Shown here: positions 26,600 through 35,695 of the stretch, piece by piece
Layout of the letters: each line of letters opens with the position of its first letter
Numbering within the stretch: position 1 is the first letter of the stretch
NCBI GenBank assembly: GCA_964477735.1
Contig: CAYZFD010000001.1
Span: 1-64,000 of the forward strand
Reading direction: 5' to 3'
DNA length: 64,000 nt
Origin: CAYZFD01 sp964477735
GTDB taxonomy: Bacteria; Bacteroidota; Bacteroidia; Flavobacteriales; Flavobacteriaceae
Notes under the pieces: generated by a model
The model's database searches: none
The model's input: only the letters and a program-made list of their open reading frames with translations
Told to the model about the DNA's origin: nothing
Program-made: the position numbers and the translations under genes

Positions 26600-27940
26600 T
26601 CAAACAACCCCTTGGGCAAGCATCGCATCGGCGACTTTAACAAACCCAGCGATATTGGCACCTTTTACATAGTTGATATGATCTTTTTCTGCACCATATT
26701 GAACGCATTGGTCGTGAATGCCTTTCATAATGTTTTGAAGCTTTAAATCCACCTCATCACGAGTCCAATTGTAGCGTAAGGAGTTTTGCGCCATTTCCAA
26801 CCCAGAAACGGCAACCCCACCGGCATTAGAGGCTTTTCCTGGGGCAAAAAGAATGCCTTCTTGCTGAAAAATTTGGATGGCTTTAGGAGTAGAGGGCATG
26901 TTGGCCCCTTCACTAATACACATACATCCATGATTCACTAAGGCTTTGGCGTCTGTTCCGTCGAGCTCATTTTGTGTGGCGCATGGAAGCGCTATATCTG
27001 CTGAAATTTGCCAAGGTTTTTTCCCTTTGTGGAAACTGGCTTTCGGAAATCGATTCACGTATTCGTGAATTCTTCCACGACGATTGTTTTTTAAATCCAT
27101 GATGAATTCTAACTTTTCAGCATCAATCCCATCGGGGTCGTGAATGAAACCCGAAGAGTCGGAAAGGGTGAGTACTCGAGCGCCTAAGTGAATGCATTTT
27201 TCTGCGGCATATTGCGCCACATTTCCAGAGCCAGAAATAACAACAGTTTTTCCCTCCATGGAATCCCCTTTACGTTCCAACATGTTTTGTGCAAAATATA
27301 CGGCACCATAGCCAGTAGCCTCGGGTCGAATGAGTGAACCACCCCAAGACATTCCTTTGCCGGTGAGCACACCCGTAAATTCGTTTTTGAGACGTTTATA
27401 CTGTCCAAACAAATAGCCTATTTCCCTACCGCCAACACCAATATCACCAGCCGGAACATCTGTGTTGGGGCCAATGTGTCGGAAGAGCTCAGTCATAAAA
27501 CTTTGACAAAAGCGCATCACCTCACCATCTGATTTCCCCTTAGGGTTAAAATCTGAACCTCCTTTTCCGCCTCCCATTGGGAGGGTTGTTAAACTATTTT
27601 TGAAAACTTGCTCGAATGCCAAAAACTTGAGAATACTCAAATTCACTGTTGGATGAAAGCGGAGCCCACCTTTGTAGGGGCCAATTGCAGAATTCATTTC
27701 GATTCGATAACCGCGATTGACCTGAATTTCACCCTGGTCATCAACCCATGCCACTCTAAACATGAGCATGCGTTCGGGTTCTACCATGCGAAGCAAAATA
27801 TTTTTTCCATGATAAATATCTTGTTGTACAATGTAGGGGATAACCGTTTCGGCCACTTCATGCACCGCTTGCATGAACTCTGGTTCGTGTGAATTTTTTC
27901 GATCCACTTCTGCCATAAACCCATCTAGAATCGTTTTCAT
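26600..27940 (-). CDS. gdhA: NADP-type glutamate dehydrogenase
   Basis: 446 residues, the standard length of the small hexameric enzyme. It makes glutamate from 2-oxoglutarate and ammonium, mainly as the assimilatory form. Seen: the substrate-binding PMGGGKGGSDFNPKGKSD region with catalytic Lys (about 120-137), the dinucleotide fold VVISGSGNVAQYAAEK (about 233-248) and the conserved NAGGVAVSGLEM near the C-terminus. A single gene with its own -7 box; the next gene upstream (metB-type) is 84 bases away on the same strand. Confidence 0.97.
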   Translation of the reverse strand: MKTILDGFMAEVDRKNSHEPEFMQAVHEVAETVIPYIVQQDIYHGKNILLRMVEPERMLMFRVAWVDDQGEIQVNRGYRIEMNSAIGPYKGGLRFHPTVNLSILKFLAFEQVFKNSLTTLPMGGGKGGSDFNPKGKSDGEVMRFCQSFMTELFRHIGPNTDVPAGDIGVGGREIGYLFGQYKRLKNEFTGVLTGKGMSWGGSLIRPEATGYGAVYFAQNMLERKGDSMEGKTVVISGSGNVAQYAAEKCIHLGARVLTLSDSSGFIHDPDGIDAEKLEFIMDLKNNRRGRIHEYVNRFPKASFHKGKKPWQISADIALPCATQNELDGTDAKALVNHGCMCISEGANMPSTPKAIQIFQQEGILFAPGKASNAGGVAVSGLEMAQNSLRYNWTRDEVDLKLQNIMKGIHDQCVQYGAEKDHINYVKGANIAGFVKVADAMLAQGVV

Positions 27941-27972
27941 TGAAAAGTTTTTTAAAGGTTAAATTTTAAATT

Positions 27973-27980
27973 CAAATGTA
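27973..27980 (-). promoter_or_regulatory. -7 box of gdhA
   Basis: Minus strand reads TACATTTG, a full TAnnTTTG match, 32 bases upstream of the gdhA ATG. Confidence 0.4.
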
Positions 27981-28024
27981 GCCCTAAATTGAATATTTAC
28001 TAAAAGAAGACCTGTTTTTTTATT

Positions 28025-29179
28025 TTATCCGATAGCTTGCTTCAAATCTTCTATAAGATCATCGGCATCTTCGATGCCCACACTAAGGCGAATCAAGCCA
28101 TCAACCACACCTGTTTTCTCGCGCTCAGCTTTTGGAATAGAAGCATGGGTCATGCTCGCGGGGTGACCGGCTAAACTTTCGACACCACCGAGCGATTCGG
28201 CCAATGTGAAAACTTTAAGATTCTCAACGATTTTTATAGCATCCTGTAGCAATCCACCCTTGGCTACAAATGAAATCATTCCGCCAAAGTCTCGCATTTG
28301 TTTCTTGGCGATTTCGTGATTGGGGTGATCTTCAAACCCAGGCCAATAAACGGTTTCAATTTTGGGATGTTTCCTAAGAAATTCTGCCACAATTCGGCCG
28401 TTTTCACAATGTTGTTTCATGCGAACACCAAGTGTTTTAATGCCCCTTAAAACCAAAAAACTATCCATTGGACCACAAACGGCCCCACTGGCATTTTGAA
28501 TAAAAGCCAGCCGTGCTGCCAAAGCGGCATCTTTTACAACCAAAGCACCAAGCACAACGTCACTATGACCACCCAAATATTTTGTGGCGGAGTGCATAAC
28601 AATATCTGCACCCAAATCTAGCGGTTGTTGAAGGTAGGGCGAAGCAAAGGTGTTATCGACTGCAAGTAGCAAATGATGTTTTTTAGACAATTTTGCCATG
28701 GCCACAATATCGACCACATTCATCATTGGATTTGTGGGGGTTTCAACCCAAATCATTTTTGTTTTAGTCGTAATGGCAGCTTCTACTTTCGAATGATCTG
28801 TCATGCCAACAAATCGAAAAACCAACCCAAGAGGCTCAAAAATTTTGGTAAACAATCGATAGGACCCTCCGTAAAGATCATTAGTTGAAATGATTTCGTC
28901 ACCTGGCTTTAGAAGCTTTAAAACAGCATCCATTGCTGCTAAACCTGAAGCAAAAGCCAACCCATGAGTGCCGTTTTCTATGCTTGCTAAAGCTTTCTCC
29001 AAAGCAGAGCGTGTGGGGTTGTGAGTACGAGAATATTCATATCCCTGATGACCGCCAGGGGTAGATTGGGCATAGGTAGAGGTTTGATAAATGGGAGGCA
29101 TCACGGCTCCGTAGCCTTTTTCTGGAACCTGCCCACCGTGAATGACCTTGGTGTTAAACTTTATATTTTTGTTTGACAT
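28025..29179 (-). CDS. Cystathionine gamma-synthase/lyase-type PLP enzyme
   Basis: 384 residues from ATG at 29179 (MSNKNIKFNTK); the longer frame to 29203 runs into the -7 box. Cys/Met metabolism PLP family: opening FNTKVIHGGQ, phosphate site in YEYSRTHNPTR, and the PLP lysine in SATKYLGGHSD (about residue 200). The protein transfers or eliminates at the gamma-carbon of homoserine esters or cystathionine in the cytoplasm. Sequence alone does not separate metB from cystathionine lyase forms; annotation pipelines usually call this subtype cystathionine gamma-synthase. Divergent from the ArsC-like gene. Confidence 0.9.
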   Translation of the reverse strand: MSNKNIKFNTKVIHGGQVPEKGYGAVMPPIYQTSTYAQSTPGGHQGYEYSRTHNPTRSALEKALASIENGTHGLAFASGLAAMDAVLKLLKPGDEIISTNDLYGGSYRLFTKIFEPLGLVFRFVGMTDHSKVEAAITTKTKMIWVETPTNPMMNVVDIVAMAKLSKKHHLLLAVDNTFASPYLQQPLDLGADIVMHSATKYLGGHSDVVLGALVVKDAALAARLAFIQNASGAVCGPMDSFLVLRGIKTLGVRMKQHCENGRIVAEFLRKHPKIETVYWPGFEDHPNHEIAKKQMRDFGGMISFVAKGGLLQDAIKIVENLKVFTLAESLGGVESLAGHPASMTHASIPKAEREKTGVVDGLIRLSVGIEDADDLIEDLKQAIG

Positions 29180-29200
29180 GCGGCAAAATTTTATACCCCA

Positions 29201-29208
29201 CAAAGGTA
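29201..29208 (-). promoter_or_regulatory. -7 box of the cystathionine gamma-synthase-type gene
   Basis: Minus strand reads TACCTTTG, full match, 21 bases before the start. A TTG lies 25 bases upstream, slightly more than the usual spacing. Confidence 0.45.
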
Positions 29209-29277
29209 GGGCAACTTATGGTATCGAATGAGGCAACTCTAAAAAAATCCCCATCTTTGTAGTGCTAAAGAAGCCAA

Positions 29278-29631
29278 ATGAAAAAAATCTTCTACCTCTC
29301 TTCTTGTTCAACCTGTAAACGAATTCTTAAAGTTTGGCAACCCTCTTCGGATGTTGATTTACAAGATTTAAAAAAAACACCTCTAGACGCTCATTCATTG
29401 GCCCAACTCTATGAACACACAGGTTCATACGAAGCATTAATAAACAAGCGTGCCCAATTCTTTAAGCAAAACAACCGATCTTCAAAATCGCTGTCCGAAT
29501 CTGAGAGTAGAGAACTTCTGCTAACCCACTACAGCCTGCTCAAGCGACCTGTATTGGTATTGGGGGCGCAAATTTTTATTGGAAATAGTCCAAAAACAGT
29601 ATCTGATGCTCAAAAGGCCCTACACAAGTAG
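29278..29631 (+). CDS. ArsC/Spx-like thioredoxin-fold protein
   Basis: 117 residues with MKKIFYLSSCSTCKRIL, a CxxC at residues 10-13, and a conserved KRPVLVLG stretch (about 92-99), the layout of the arsenate reductase family (ArsC/YffB/Spx). Many members are not true arsenate reductases, and here no ars genes are nearby. In Spx-like members the CxxC acts as a redox switch. I therefore call the family and not the substrate. The downstream EamA transporter gene overlaps its end by 26 bases. Confidence 0.88.
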   Translation: MKKIFYLSSCSTCKRILKVWQPSSDVDLQDLKKTPLDAHSLAQLYEHTGSYEALINKRAQFFKQNNRSSKSLSESESRELLLTHYSLLKRPVLVLGAQIFIGNSPKTVSDAQKALHK

Positions 29632-30529
29632 CCGTGTACTAGCACTCTTGGCAGCCTTGGGCGCAGCAACCATTTATGGTCTTAACCACACCATTGCCAA
29701 AGGAGTGATGCCCACCCATATAGGTGCGTTTGGGTTCATACAACTTAGAATTGTTGGTGCCACAATTTTATTTTGGCTCATCTCTTTTTTTATTTCAAAA
29801 GAATCTATTGATAAAAAAGACTGGCCCAGATTCTTAATCTGTGCCTTCTTTGGAATGGGGATAAATATGCTATCCTTTTTTAAGGGTTTAGAGTTATCGA
29901 CTCCAATCAATAGCGCCGTTTTAATAACAGCTTCCCCTATTCTAATTTTTATTTTTTCAGCACTATTGCTCAACGAAAAAACCTCATTTCGTCGAATTTT
30001 CGGTATTTTATTGGGACTTTTAGGGGCACTCACCCTCATATTTTTTGGTCCTAAATCCAGTGTTTACGCACCAAATGTAGTTCTTGGAAACGCATTGTTT
30101 GTGGTCAATTCCGCTACCTATGGCCTGTATTTGGTGCTGGTGAAACCGCTCACCAAAAAATATCATGTCATCACCATCATGAAATGGCTTTTTCTAATTG
30201 GGGTTTTTATTGTAATGCCTCTTGGGCTTGAAGAGTTTTTGGCTGTTCGATGGACGCAGTTACCCCTAAAAGAAGCGGTATATAAAATGCTATTTGTGGT
30301 AGTGGGCACAACTTTTATGACCTATTTGCTAAACATGTTTGCATTAGAAAAACTGAAAGCCTCAACAGTGGGCGCCTTTATTTATTTACAACCGCTAATT
30401 GGTGGTGCCTATGCCGTTGTGGTGGGTGCAGACACACTCTCTATTTTACAATTCGTATCGGGATTGGTCATTTGTTTGGGCGTATATTTGGTGGGAAGTA
30501 AAGCTTCATCACAATCAAAAAATGATTAA
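29606..30529 (+). CDS. EamA/DMT-family transporter
   Basis: 307 residues from ATG at 29606 (MLKRPYTSSRVLALL); a frame to 29579 starts further inside the previous gene. About ten membrane helices in two EamA repeats (LALLAALGAATIYGLNHTI and GNALFVVNSATYGLYLVL are the starts of the halves). The family exports or imports small metabolites such as amino acids in the inner membrane; the substrate cannot be read. Translationally coupled to the ArsC-like gene by the overlap. Confidence 0.92.
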   Translation: MLKRPYTSSRVLALLAALGAATIYGLNHTIAKGVMPTHIGAFGFIQLRIVGATILFWLISFFISKESIDKKDWPRFLICAFFGMGINMLSFFKGLELSTPINSAVLITASPILIFIFSALLLNEKTSFRRIFGILLGLLGALTLIFFGPKSSVYAPNVVLGNALFVVNSATYGLYLVLVKPLTKKYHVITIMKWLFLIGVFIVMPLGLEEFLAVRWTQLPLKEAVYKMLFVVVGTTFMTYLLNMFALEKLKASTVGAFIYLQPLIGGAYAVVVGADTLSILQFVSGLVICLGVYLVGSKASSQSKND

Positions 30530-30551
30530 ATTTGAATTCAACTTCAATCTT

Positions 30552-31037
30552 ATGAAAGCAACTATTTTAGGCCCTCTCTTTTTTATAAGTGTTTTATTGA
30601 GTTCTTGCGGAAGCAAACCCAAAAAAACTTCCGAATTTTCTTACGAACGCACCAAAACTGAAGAAAAAAAGGCCTACACAATACCCCCAAAAACACCGGT
30701 TGATTTGAAAAACGATGGCTTAGGACCTATAAAACGCTTTGACTTTGATAGCGAGATCGACTCCGCAATGGCCGCAGAAGGGGAACAAGTTTTTGGGCAA
30801 TATTGCACAGCTTGCCACATGGAAGATGCTAAACTTATTGGCCCTGCTATGGTTGGGATTTATGAAAGAAGAAGCCCAGCCTGGGTTATGAACATGATTC
30901 TTAATCCTACGCAAATGCTTAAAGAAGATCCAACAGCAAAGGCTTTATTGGAGGAGTATAACAATGTGCTGATGCTCAATCAAAATCTATCAGAAACTCA
31001 AGTGCGAGCTCTTGCAGAGTATTTCAGGACTTTATAG
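30552..31037 (+). CDS. c-type cytochrome, lipoprotein
   Basis: 161 residues from ATG at 30552, where the lipoprotein signal MKATILGPLFFISVLLSSC starts (lipid Cys about 19). A Lys/Thr/Pro-rich linker follows and then a single class I haem c domain with CTACH (about 85-89). A Met such as that in GPAMVG or NPTQMLK may be the second axial ligand. It would accept electrons in the periplasm. It lies one base from the convergent gluconate-dehydrogenase-type small subunit, and cytochromes of this sort are the usual partners of GMC sugar dehydrogenases, so it is a good candidate electron acceptor for the flavoenzyme at 31659. Confidence 0.9.
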   Translation: MKATILGPLFFISVLLSSCGSKPKKTSEFSYERTKTEEKKAYTIPPKTPVDLKNDGLGPIKRFDFDSEIDSAMAAEGEQVFGQYCTACHMEDAKLIGPAMVGIYERRSPAWVMNMILNPTQMLKEDPTAKALLEEYNNVLMLNQNLSETQVRALAEYFRTL

Positions 31038-31038
31038 G

Positions 31039-31653
31039 TTAGAGCGACCAAGCCCTTCCACCCGTGGCCTCTGAAACAGAGATGCAACCTTTTTGTTGTC
31101 CTGGAATGGGCGCATAGGCCAATACTTTTTCTCCTACCAATTCAGCGTTTTTATAGGCAGAAATGCATAAGTCTCTAAGCCCTTTTAAAAATGCGTAATG
31201 AAGAATTGTAGAAGAGGAGGTTTCATCAGGAGCTTTCTTATAGGCCCTAAGCTCTTCTTCAATCTTTTGAAGAGCTTCCTTAGGTTTAACTAGGGTTTCT
31301 TTTAGCACGGCTTCTATAGCGCTTTTTTTCAGACTTTCATCAACAGAACGACAATGCTCCAAAAAACTTCTCATGGTGTCGCCAAACAAGTGCTGTTCGT
31401 CAGGGGTCATCACTTCAGCGACATATTTGTCTATAAATTCAGGCACATGGACGTCCAAGGCTCCAGGGGTATCTGAGGAAGGAAGCATGATGTCGCATAA
31501 TGTTGAAATAAAAGCGGCTTCTTCTAAAGAAAAGAATACGGGTGTCCAATTGGGCCCAGATTCACAACTTTGTAATAGCCGTAGAGCCAGGGGTGCAGAA
31601 ACTGTGATGCCCATTGTCCAACCAAGATTTTTAATTGCTGCTCTTCTTTTCAT
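31039..31653 (-). CDS. Gluconate 2-dehydrogenase subunit 3 family protein, Tat signal
   Basis: 204 residues. The N-terminus MKRRAAIKNLGWTMGITVSAP carries a twin-arginine motif. The rest is helical, with FFSLEEAAFISTLCDIMLPSSDTPGALDVHVPEFID, quoted in parts, typical of the small Tat-exported subunit of membrane-associated GMC dehydrogenases. Family knowledge: this subunit helps fold and export the flavin subunit, which has no signal of its own (hitch-hiker export). It follows the GMC gene by 5 bases on the same strand, which matches this role. Confidence 0.9.
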   Translation of the reverse strand: MKRRAAIKNLGWTMGITVSAPLALRLLQSCESGPNWTPVFFSLEEAAFISTLCDIMLPSSDTPGALDVHVPEFIDKYVAEVMTPDEQHLFGDTMRSFLEHCRSVDESLKKSAIEAVLKETLVKPKEALQKIEEELRAYKKAPDETSSSTILHYAFLKGLRDLCISAYKNAELVGEKVLAYAPIPGQQKGCISVSEATGGRAWSL

Positions 31654-31658
31654 GTTTG

Positions 31659-33368
31659 TTATAGTTTTTTGTTGTTAAATTGCTTAGCAGCATAATTGGC
31701 TGCTCTGGCGGTGAGGGCCATGTAGGTGAGCGACGGGTTTTGGTTGGCCGATGAGGTCATGCAGGCACCATCAGTAACAAATACGTTTGGCACGGCGTGA
31801 ATTTGATTGTAGGCATTGAGTACAGATGTTTTAGGGTCGCGACCCATTCGAGCGGTTCCCATTTCATGAATCCCTAAACCTATGGCTGTTTCGTTATCGA
31901 AAGCAATAATATCCTTAAACCCTGCTTTTTTTAACATTTCATAGGCTTGTTCCTTCATGTCGATTCTCATTTTATATTCGTTTTCTCTAAAGATGGCATC
32001 GAAAGTTACTGTGGGCAAACCCCATTGATCTTTTTTGTCGTAATCTAAATACATTTTGTTGTCGTGGTAGGGAAGAATTTCTCCAAACCCACCAAGCCCC
32101 ATCGTCCAACCACCGGGCTTCAAAATGGCTTTTTTCAATGCCTCGCCATAGGCCATTTCTTTGATGTTTTCGGCCCAGTTAGAACGGCTTCCTCCTCCTT
32201 GATAACCATAGCCACGCTTAAAGGAAGTTACATTGGTTTTCCCTCCAATATTTCTAAACCTTGGAATATAAACTCCATTGGGTCGGCGCCCAGTATAATA
32301 TTGATCTTCAAAGCCCTCAATGTTTCCGTAGGCTCCAACCCCAAGGTGATGGTCCATAATGTTGTGACCCAATTCTCCCGAGTCATTACCCATTCCATTT
32401 GGAAAACGATCAGATTTTGATTGCAACAAAATTGAGGCCGAGGCGATGGCAGAGGCACATAAGAAGATGATTTTGGCGTTGAACACCATTTCTTCTTTTG
32501 TAACAGCATCTATTACTCGAACACCGGTAGCTTTTTTTGTGTCGGCATCATAGAGGACTTCGGCCACAATGGCATTTGGTCTCAATGTCAGGTTTCCTGT
32601 AGCTTCTGCCATGGGGAGGGTAGAAGAGTTGCTGCTAAAATAGGCGCCAAATGGGCATCCCCTTGCACACCGATTTCTGTATTGGCAATTTGATCTTCCC
32701 GCTCCAGGCTTGCTGCCTTCAGTGATGTGTGCCACACGCCCAATGGTAAGCAAGCGATCCTCATAAGTTTCGGAAAGGGAGTCTTTTAAATGCTTTTCTA
32801 CACAATTCAGCTCCATGGGCTTTAAAAACTCACTGTCGGGCAGTTGTCTGAGTCCAAGTGCTTCTCCACTAATACCCACATGTTTTTCTACATAGGAATA
32901 CCATGGTGCGAGATCTTTATAGCGGATGGGCCAGTCTACACCGTGTCCATCATTGAGGTTGGCCTCGAAGTCGATATCACTGAGCCTGTAGGACTGACGC
33001 CCCCACATAATGGAGCGCCCGCCAACATGATAGCCACGCATCCAATCAAAACGATTGTCTTCGTTATAGGGGTGTTCTAAGTCATTGACAAAAAAGTGAC
33101 TGGTGGCTTTGTCTGTAGTGTAGCCTGTGCGATGTTGTTTGGATTGTTTTTTTATATCTTCTTGGGTAGGCTTTCCAGCGTTTTCCATGTCCCAAGGATC
33201 GAGATGCATAGTAGGATAATCTTTTACGTGTTCCACCATTCGACCTCGCTCTAGCACCAAGGTTTTAAGTCCATTTTCGCACAATTCCTTAGCGGCCCAT
33301 CCACCGCTAACACCCGAACCTACAACAATGGCATCATAGGCGTTTAGATTGGTTTTAAGAATATTCAT
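31659..33368 (-). CDS. GMC-family flavin oxidoreductase, probable sugar/glucoside dehydrogenase
   Basis: 569 residues from ATG at 33368 (MNILKTNLNAYDAIVVGSG); the longer frame to 33419 crosses the likely promoter. FAD-binding VVGSGVSGG (about 15-23), a Cys-rich RNRCARGCPFGA segment (about 230-242), and the catalytic pair in HEMGTARMG (His about 501) and NQNPSLT (Asn about 544). No signal peptide, which fits export with the Tat subunit next door. Relatives oxidise sugar hydroxyls, including C3 of glucosides, in the periplasm. With the DUF1080 lipoprotein, Gfo/Idh enzyme and TIM-barrel proteins nearby, glucoside 3-dehydrogenase is the favoured reading. Confidence 0.9.
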   Translation of the reverse strand: MNILKTNLNAYDAIVVGSGVSGGWAAKELCENGLKTLVLERGRMVEHVKDYPTMHLDPWDMENAGKPTQEDIKKQSKQHRTGYTTDKATSHFFVNDLEHPYNEDNRFDWMRGYHVGGRSIMWGRQSYRLSDIDFEANLNDGHGVDWPIRYKDLAPWYSYVEKHVGISGEALGLRQLPDSEFLKPMELNCVEKHLKDSLSETYEDRLLTIGRVAHITEGSKPGAGRSNCQYRNRCARGCPFGAYFSSNSSTLPMAEATGNLTLRPNAIVAEVLYDADTKKATGVRVIDAVTKEEMVFNAKIIFLCASAIASASILLQSKSDRFPNGMGNDSGELGHNIMDHHLGVGAYGNIEGFEDQYYTGRRPNGVYIPRFRNIGGKTNVTSFKRGYGYQGGGSRSNWAENIKEMAYGEALKKAILKPGGWTMGLGGFGEILPYHDNKMYLDYDKKDQWGLPTVTFDAIFRENEYKMRIDMKEQAYEMLKKAGFKDIIAFDNETAIGLGIHEMGTARMGRDPKTSVLNAYNQIHAVPNVFVTDGACMTSSANQNPSLTYMALTARAANYAAKQFNNKKL

Positions 33369-33394
33369 AAATTCAAAAAATTGTAGTGTTGTTT

Positions 33395-33402
33395 CAAACT
33401 TA
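33395..33402 (-). promoter_or_regulatory. -7 box of the GMC dehydrogenase unit
   Basis: Minus strand reads TAAGTTTG, a full TAnnTTTG match, 26 bases upstream of the GMC start. A TTG lies 14 bases further upstream, shorter than usual spacing. Confidence 0.4.
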
Positions 33403-33473
33403 GAGAAAATAGGGCTCAATTAAAAACATAATACGTAGATTTTTTATAAATTAGGGGGCTAAACAACCCAAAT

Positions 33474-34442
33474 ATGAAACGAAGACAATTTATTCAAAAC
33501 ACCACTTTAGCAACAACTGCGGTGGGCTTAGTGGGGCTAAAAAGTTGTATGACAAAACCTTACAAATCTGACATTAAAATTTCATTGGCACAATGGTCCT
33601 TGCACAAAGCCATTCTAAACGAAAAAAGCTTAAATCCCTTAGACTTTGCCCTAAAGGCTCGCGAAATCGGTTTCGAAGCCATTGAATATGTAAGTGGTTT
33701 ATATGCTAGTGAACTAGAAAAAAACAGTTCATTATCAGCCTCGATGATTTTGCTGTCTAACACACTAAAAACAAGAAGCGAAGATGCAGGGATTAAGAAC
33801 CTTTTAATTATGGTTGATGGCGAAGGTGCGCTTTCCAGTCCCGATGATGCCGTTCGTGATCAAGCGGTTGAAAATCATAAAAAATGGGTAGACATGGCCG
33901 CCGAATTGGGGTGTCATTCCATTAGGGTGAATCTTTTTGGCGAAAAAGAACAAGAGGCTTGGATTGCGCAATCGGCCTCTGGTCTTAGCCAATTGGCCTC
34001 TTATGCAGCCCCTTCGAATATTAATGTGCTTGTTGAAAATCACGGTGGATTTTCTTCTAATGCAGCCCTTTTGGTTGAGGTGATGAAGCAAGTCAATATG
34101 GACAATTGTGGCACCCTTCCCGATTTCGGTAATTTTTGCATTCGAAGAGAAACTTATGAAAATGATTGGGGCAGTGGGGCTTGTGTTGAAAAATATGACA
34201 ACTATCAAGGCGTTCATGAAATGATGCCTTATGCAAAAGCAGTTAGCGCCAAATCCTATGATTTTGATGCCGCCGGAAATGAGGTAGATTTAGATTATAA
34301 GCGGATTTTACAGCTCGTAAAGGATTCTGGTTATAATGGTTATATTGGCGTAGAATATGAAGGCAGTCGTTTAGGTGAATATGAAGGCATCGAAGCCACC
34401 CGTAAACTCTTACAAAGCGTCGCCAATGAAATAGGGTTTTAA
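33474..34442 (+). CDS. TIM-barrel sugar phosphate isomerase/epimerase family protein with Tat signal
   Basis: 322 residues. MKRRQFIQNTTLATTAVGLVG has a twin-arginine motif, followed by KSC, which could be a lipidation site. The barrel then begins with ISLAQWSLHKAI. Likely metal ligands lie in NVLVENHGG (Glu), TLPDFGNF (Asp) and IGVEYEGSR (Glu), as in the xylose isomerase-like AP2Ec superfamily. Being Tat-exported it must act outside the cytoplasm, unlike the related gene at 36910. Acting on a keto-sugar or keto-glycoside (isomerase, hydratase or lyase) is plausible from its neighbours. First gene of a plus-strand run to 38726. Confidence 0.88.
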   Translation: MKRRQFIQNTTLATTAVGLVGLKSCMTKPYKSDIKISLAQWSLHKAILNEKSLNPLDFALKAREIGFEAIEYVSGLYASELEKNSSLSASMILLSNTLKTRSEDAGIKNLLIMVDGEGALSSPDDAVRDQAVENHKKWVDMAAELGCHSIRVNLFGEKEQEAWIAQSASGLSQLASYAAPSNINVLVENHGGFSSNAALLVEVMKQVNMDNCGTLPDFGNFCIRRETYENDWGSGACVEKYDNYQGVHEMMPYAKAVSAKSYDFDAAGNEVDLDYKRILQLVKDSGYNGYIGVEYEGSRLGEYEGIEATRKLLQSVANEIGF

Positions 34443-34465
34443 TCTTTTTAAACACATCATTAATT

Positions 34466-35695
34466 ATGAAATCAACCACACAATTTCAGCTTTCTGTCAT
34501 GATGTTTGTCGAGTTCTTCATTTGGGGAGGATGGTTCGTGACTTTGGGAACTTTTATGGGCAATAATCTTCAGGCCACAGGCGCCCAAACAGCCATGGCC
34601 TATTCCACGCAGTCGTGGGGGGCTATCATCGCTCCTTTTATCATTGGGCTCATTGCAGATCGGTTCTTTAATGCCGAAAAGATTTTAGCACTGCTACACC
34701 TGATTGGAGCCTTTTTGATGTATCAAATGTCCCAAGCTTCTAGTTTCGAGGTTTTTTACCCTTATGTATTGGGCTATATGATTGCTTATATGCCCACATT
34801 GGCTTTGGTGAATTCAGTTTCTTTTAATCAAATGAAAGATCCGGCAAAAGAGTTTTCTATCATCCGAGTTTTTGGCACCTTAGGATGGATCGCAGCAGGT
34901 TTGGTGATTAGTTATCTTTTTCATTGGGATACAGAAGATGCGATTGCACAGGGAGTACTAAAAAACACCTTTTTGATGACAGCCATTGCGTCTGCTTTTT
35001 TGGGTGTTTATAGCTTTTTTCTGCCTAAAAACCCACCAAAACTCGCCTCTGAATCCGCCCTAAGCCTTTCAGACATTTTGGGACTTGATGCCCTAAAGCT
35101 ACTTAGAGACCGAAACTTCCTGACCTTTTTTGTGGCGTCAATTCTCATTTGCATACCATTGGCTTTCTACTATCAACTGGCCAATCCCTTTTTGGTAGAA
35201 CTGGGGATGCAAAATGCTGCCGGAAAAATGACTCTCGGACAGGCCTCAGAGGTCTTGTTTATGTTGTTATTACCCTTTTTCTTTAAGAGATATGGGCTCA
35301 AAACCACCCTCTTGGTTGGTATGTTTTGCTGGGCTTTGCGCTATTTGCTTTTCGCCTATGGCGATGTAGGCGAGCGGTCATTTATGCTAATCTTGGGTAT
35401 TTTGCTTCACGGCATATGCTATGACTTCTTCTTCGTTTCAGGCCAAATTTATACAGACTATAAGGCTGGAGAAAAAATTAAAAGCGCCGCCCAAGGCCTT
35501 ATTACTTTGGCAACCTATGGCCTTGGCATGCTCGTAGGGTTCTGGGCTGCTGGAAAAATAGCAGATCAATTTACGCTCAGTGCCAACACCCATCAGTGGG
35601 AAGAAATTTGGCTTTACCCTGCTGGATTTGCCTTAGCCGTTTTCCTGCTTTTTGCACTTCTTTTCAAAAATGAACAGGTAGAAATTAAACAATAA
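34466..35695 (+). CDS. MFS transporter, nucleoside:H+ symporter-like
   Basis: 409 residues with about 12 membrane helices. It opens QLSVMMFVEFFIWGGWFVTLG and contains ADRFFNAEKILALLHLIGAF and RVFGTLGWIAAGL, the signatures of the NupG/XapB-type (nucleoside:H+ symporter) group. In Bacteroidota, members of this group often sit in sugar gene clusters next to Gfo/Idh and TIM-barrel genes, so a sugar or keto-sugar is as likely as a nucleoside here. The stop codon abuts the next ATG with no gap, so the genes are cotranscribed. Confidence 0.9.
   Translation: MKSTTQFQLSVMMFVEFFIWGGWFVTLGTFMGNNLQATGAQTAMAYSTQSWGAIIAPFIIGLIADRFFNAEKILALLHLIGAFLMYQMSQASSFEVFYPYVLGYMIAYMPTLALVNSVSFNQMKDPAKEFSIIRVFGTLGWIAAGLVISYLFHWDTEDAIAQGVLKNTFLMTAIASAFLGVYSFFLPKNPPKLASESALSLSDILGLDALKLLRDRNFLTFFVASILICIPLAFYYQLANPFLVELGMQNAAGKMTLGQASEVLFMLLLPFFFKRYGLKTTLLVGMFCWALRYLLFAYGDVGERSFMLILGILLHGICYDFFFVSGQIYTDYKAGEKIKSAAQGLITLATYGLGMLVGFWAAGKIADQFTLSANTHQWEEIWLYPAGFALAVFLLFALLFKNEQVEIKQ

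Noticed and set aside
29278..29631. Arsenic resistance gene
   Set aside because: No other ars genes nearby; the family includes many redox proteins without arsenate activity.
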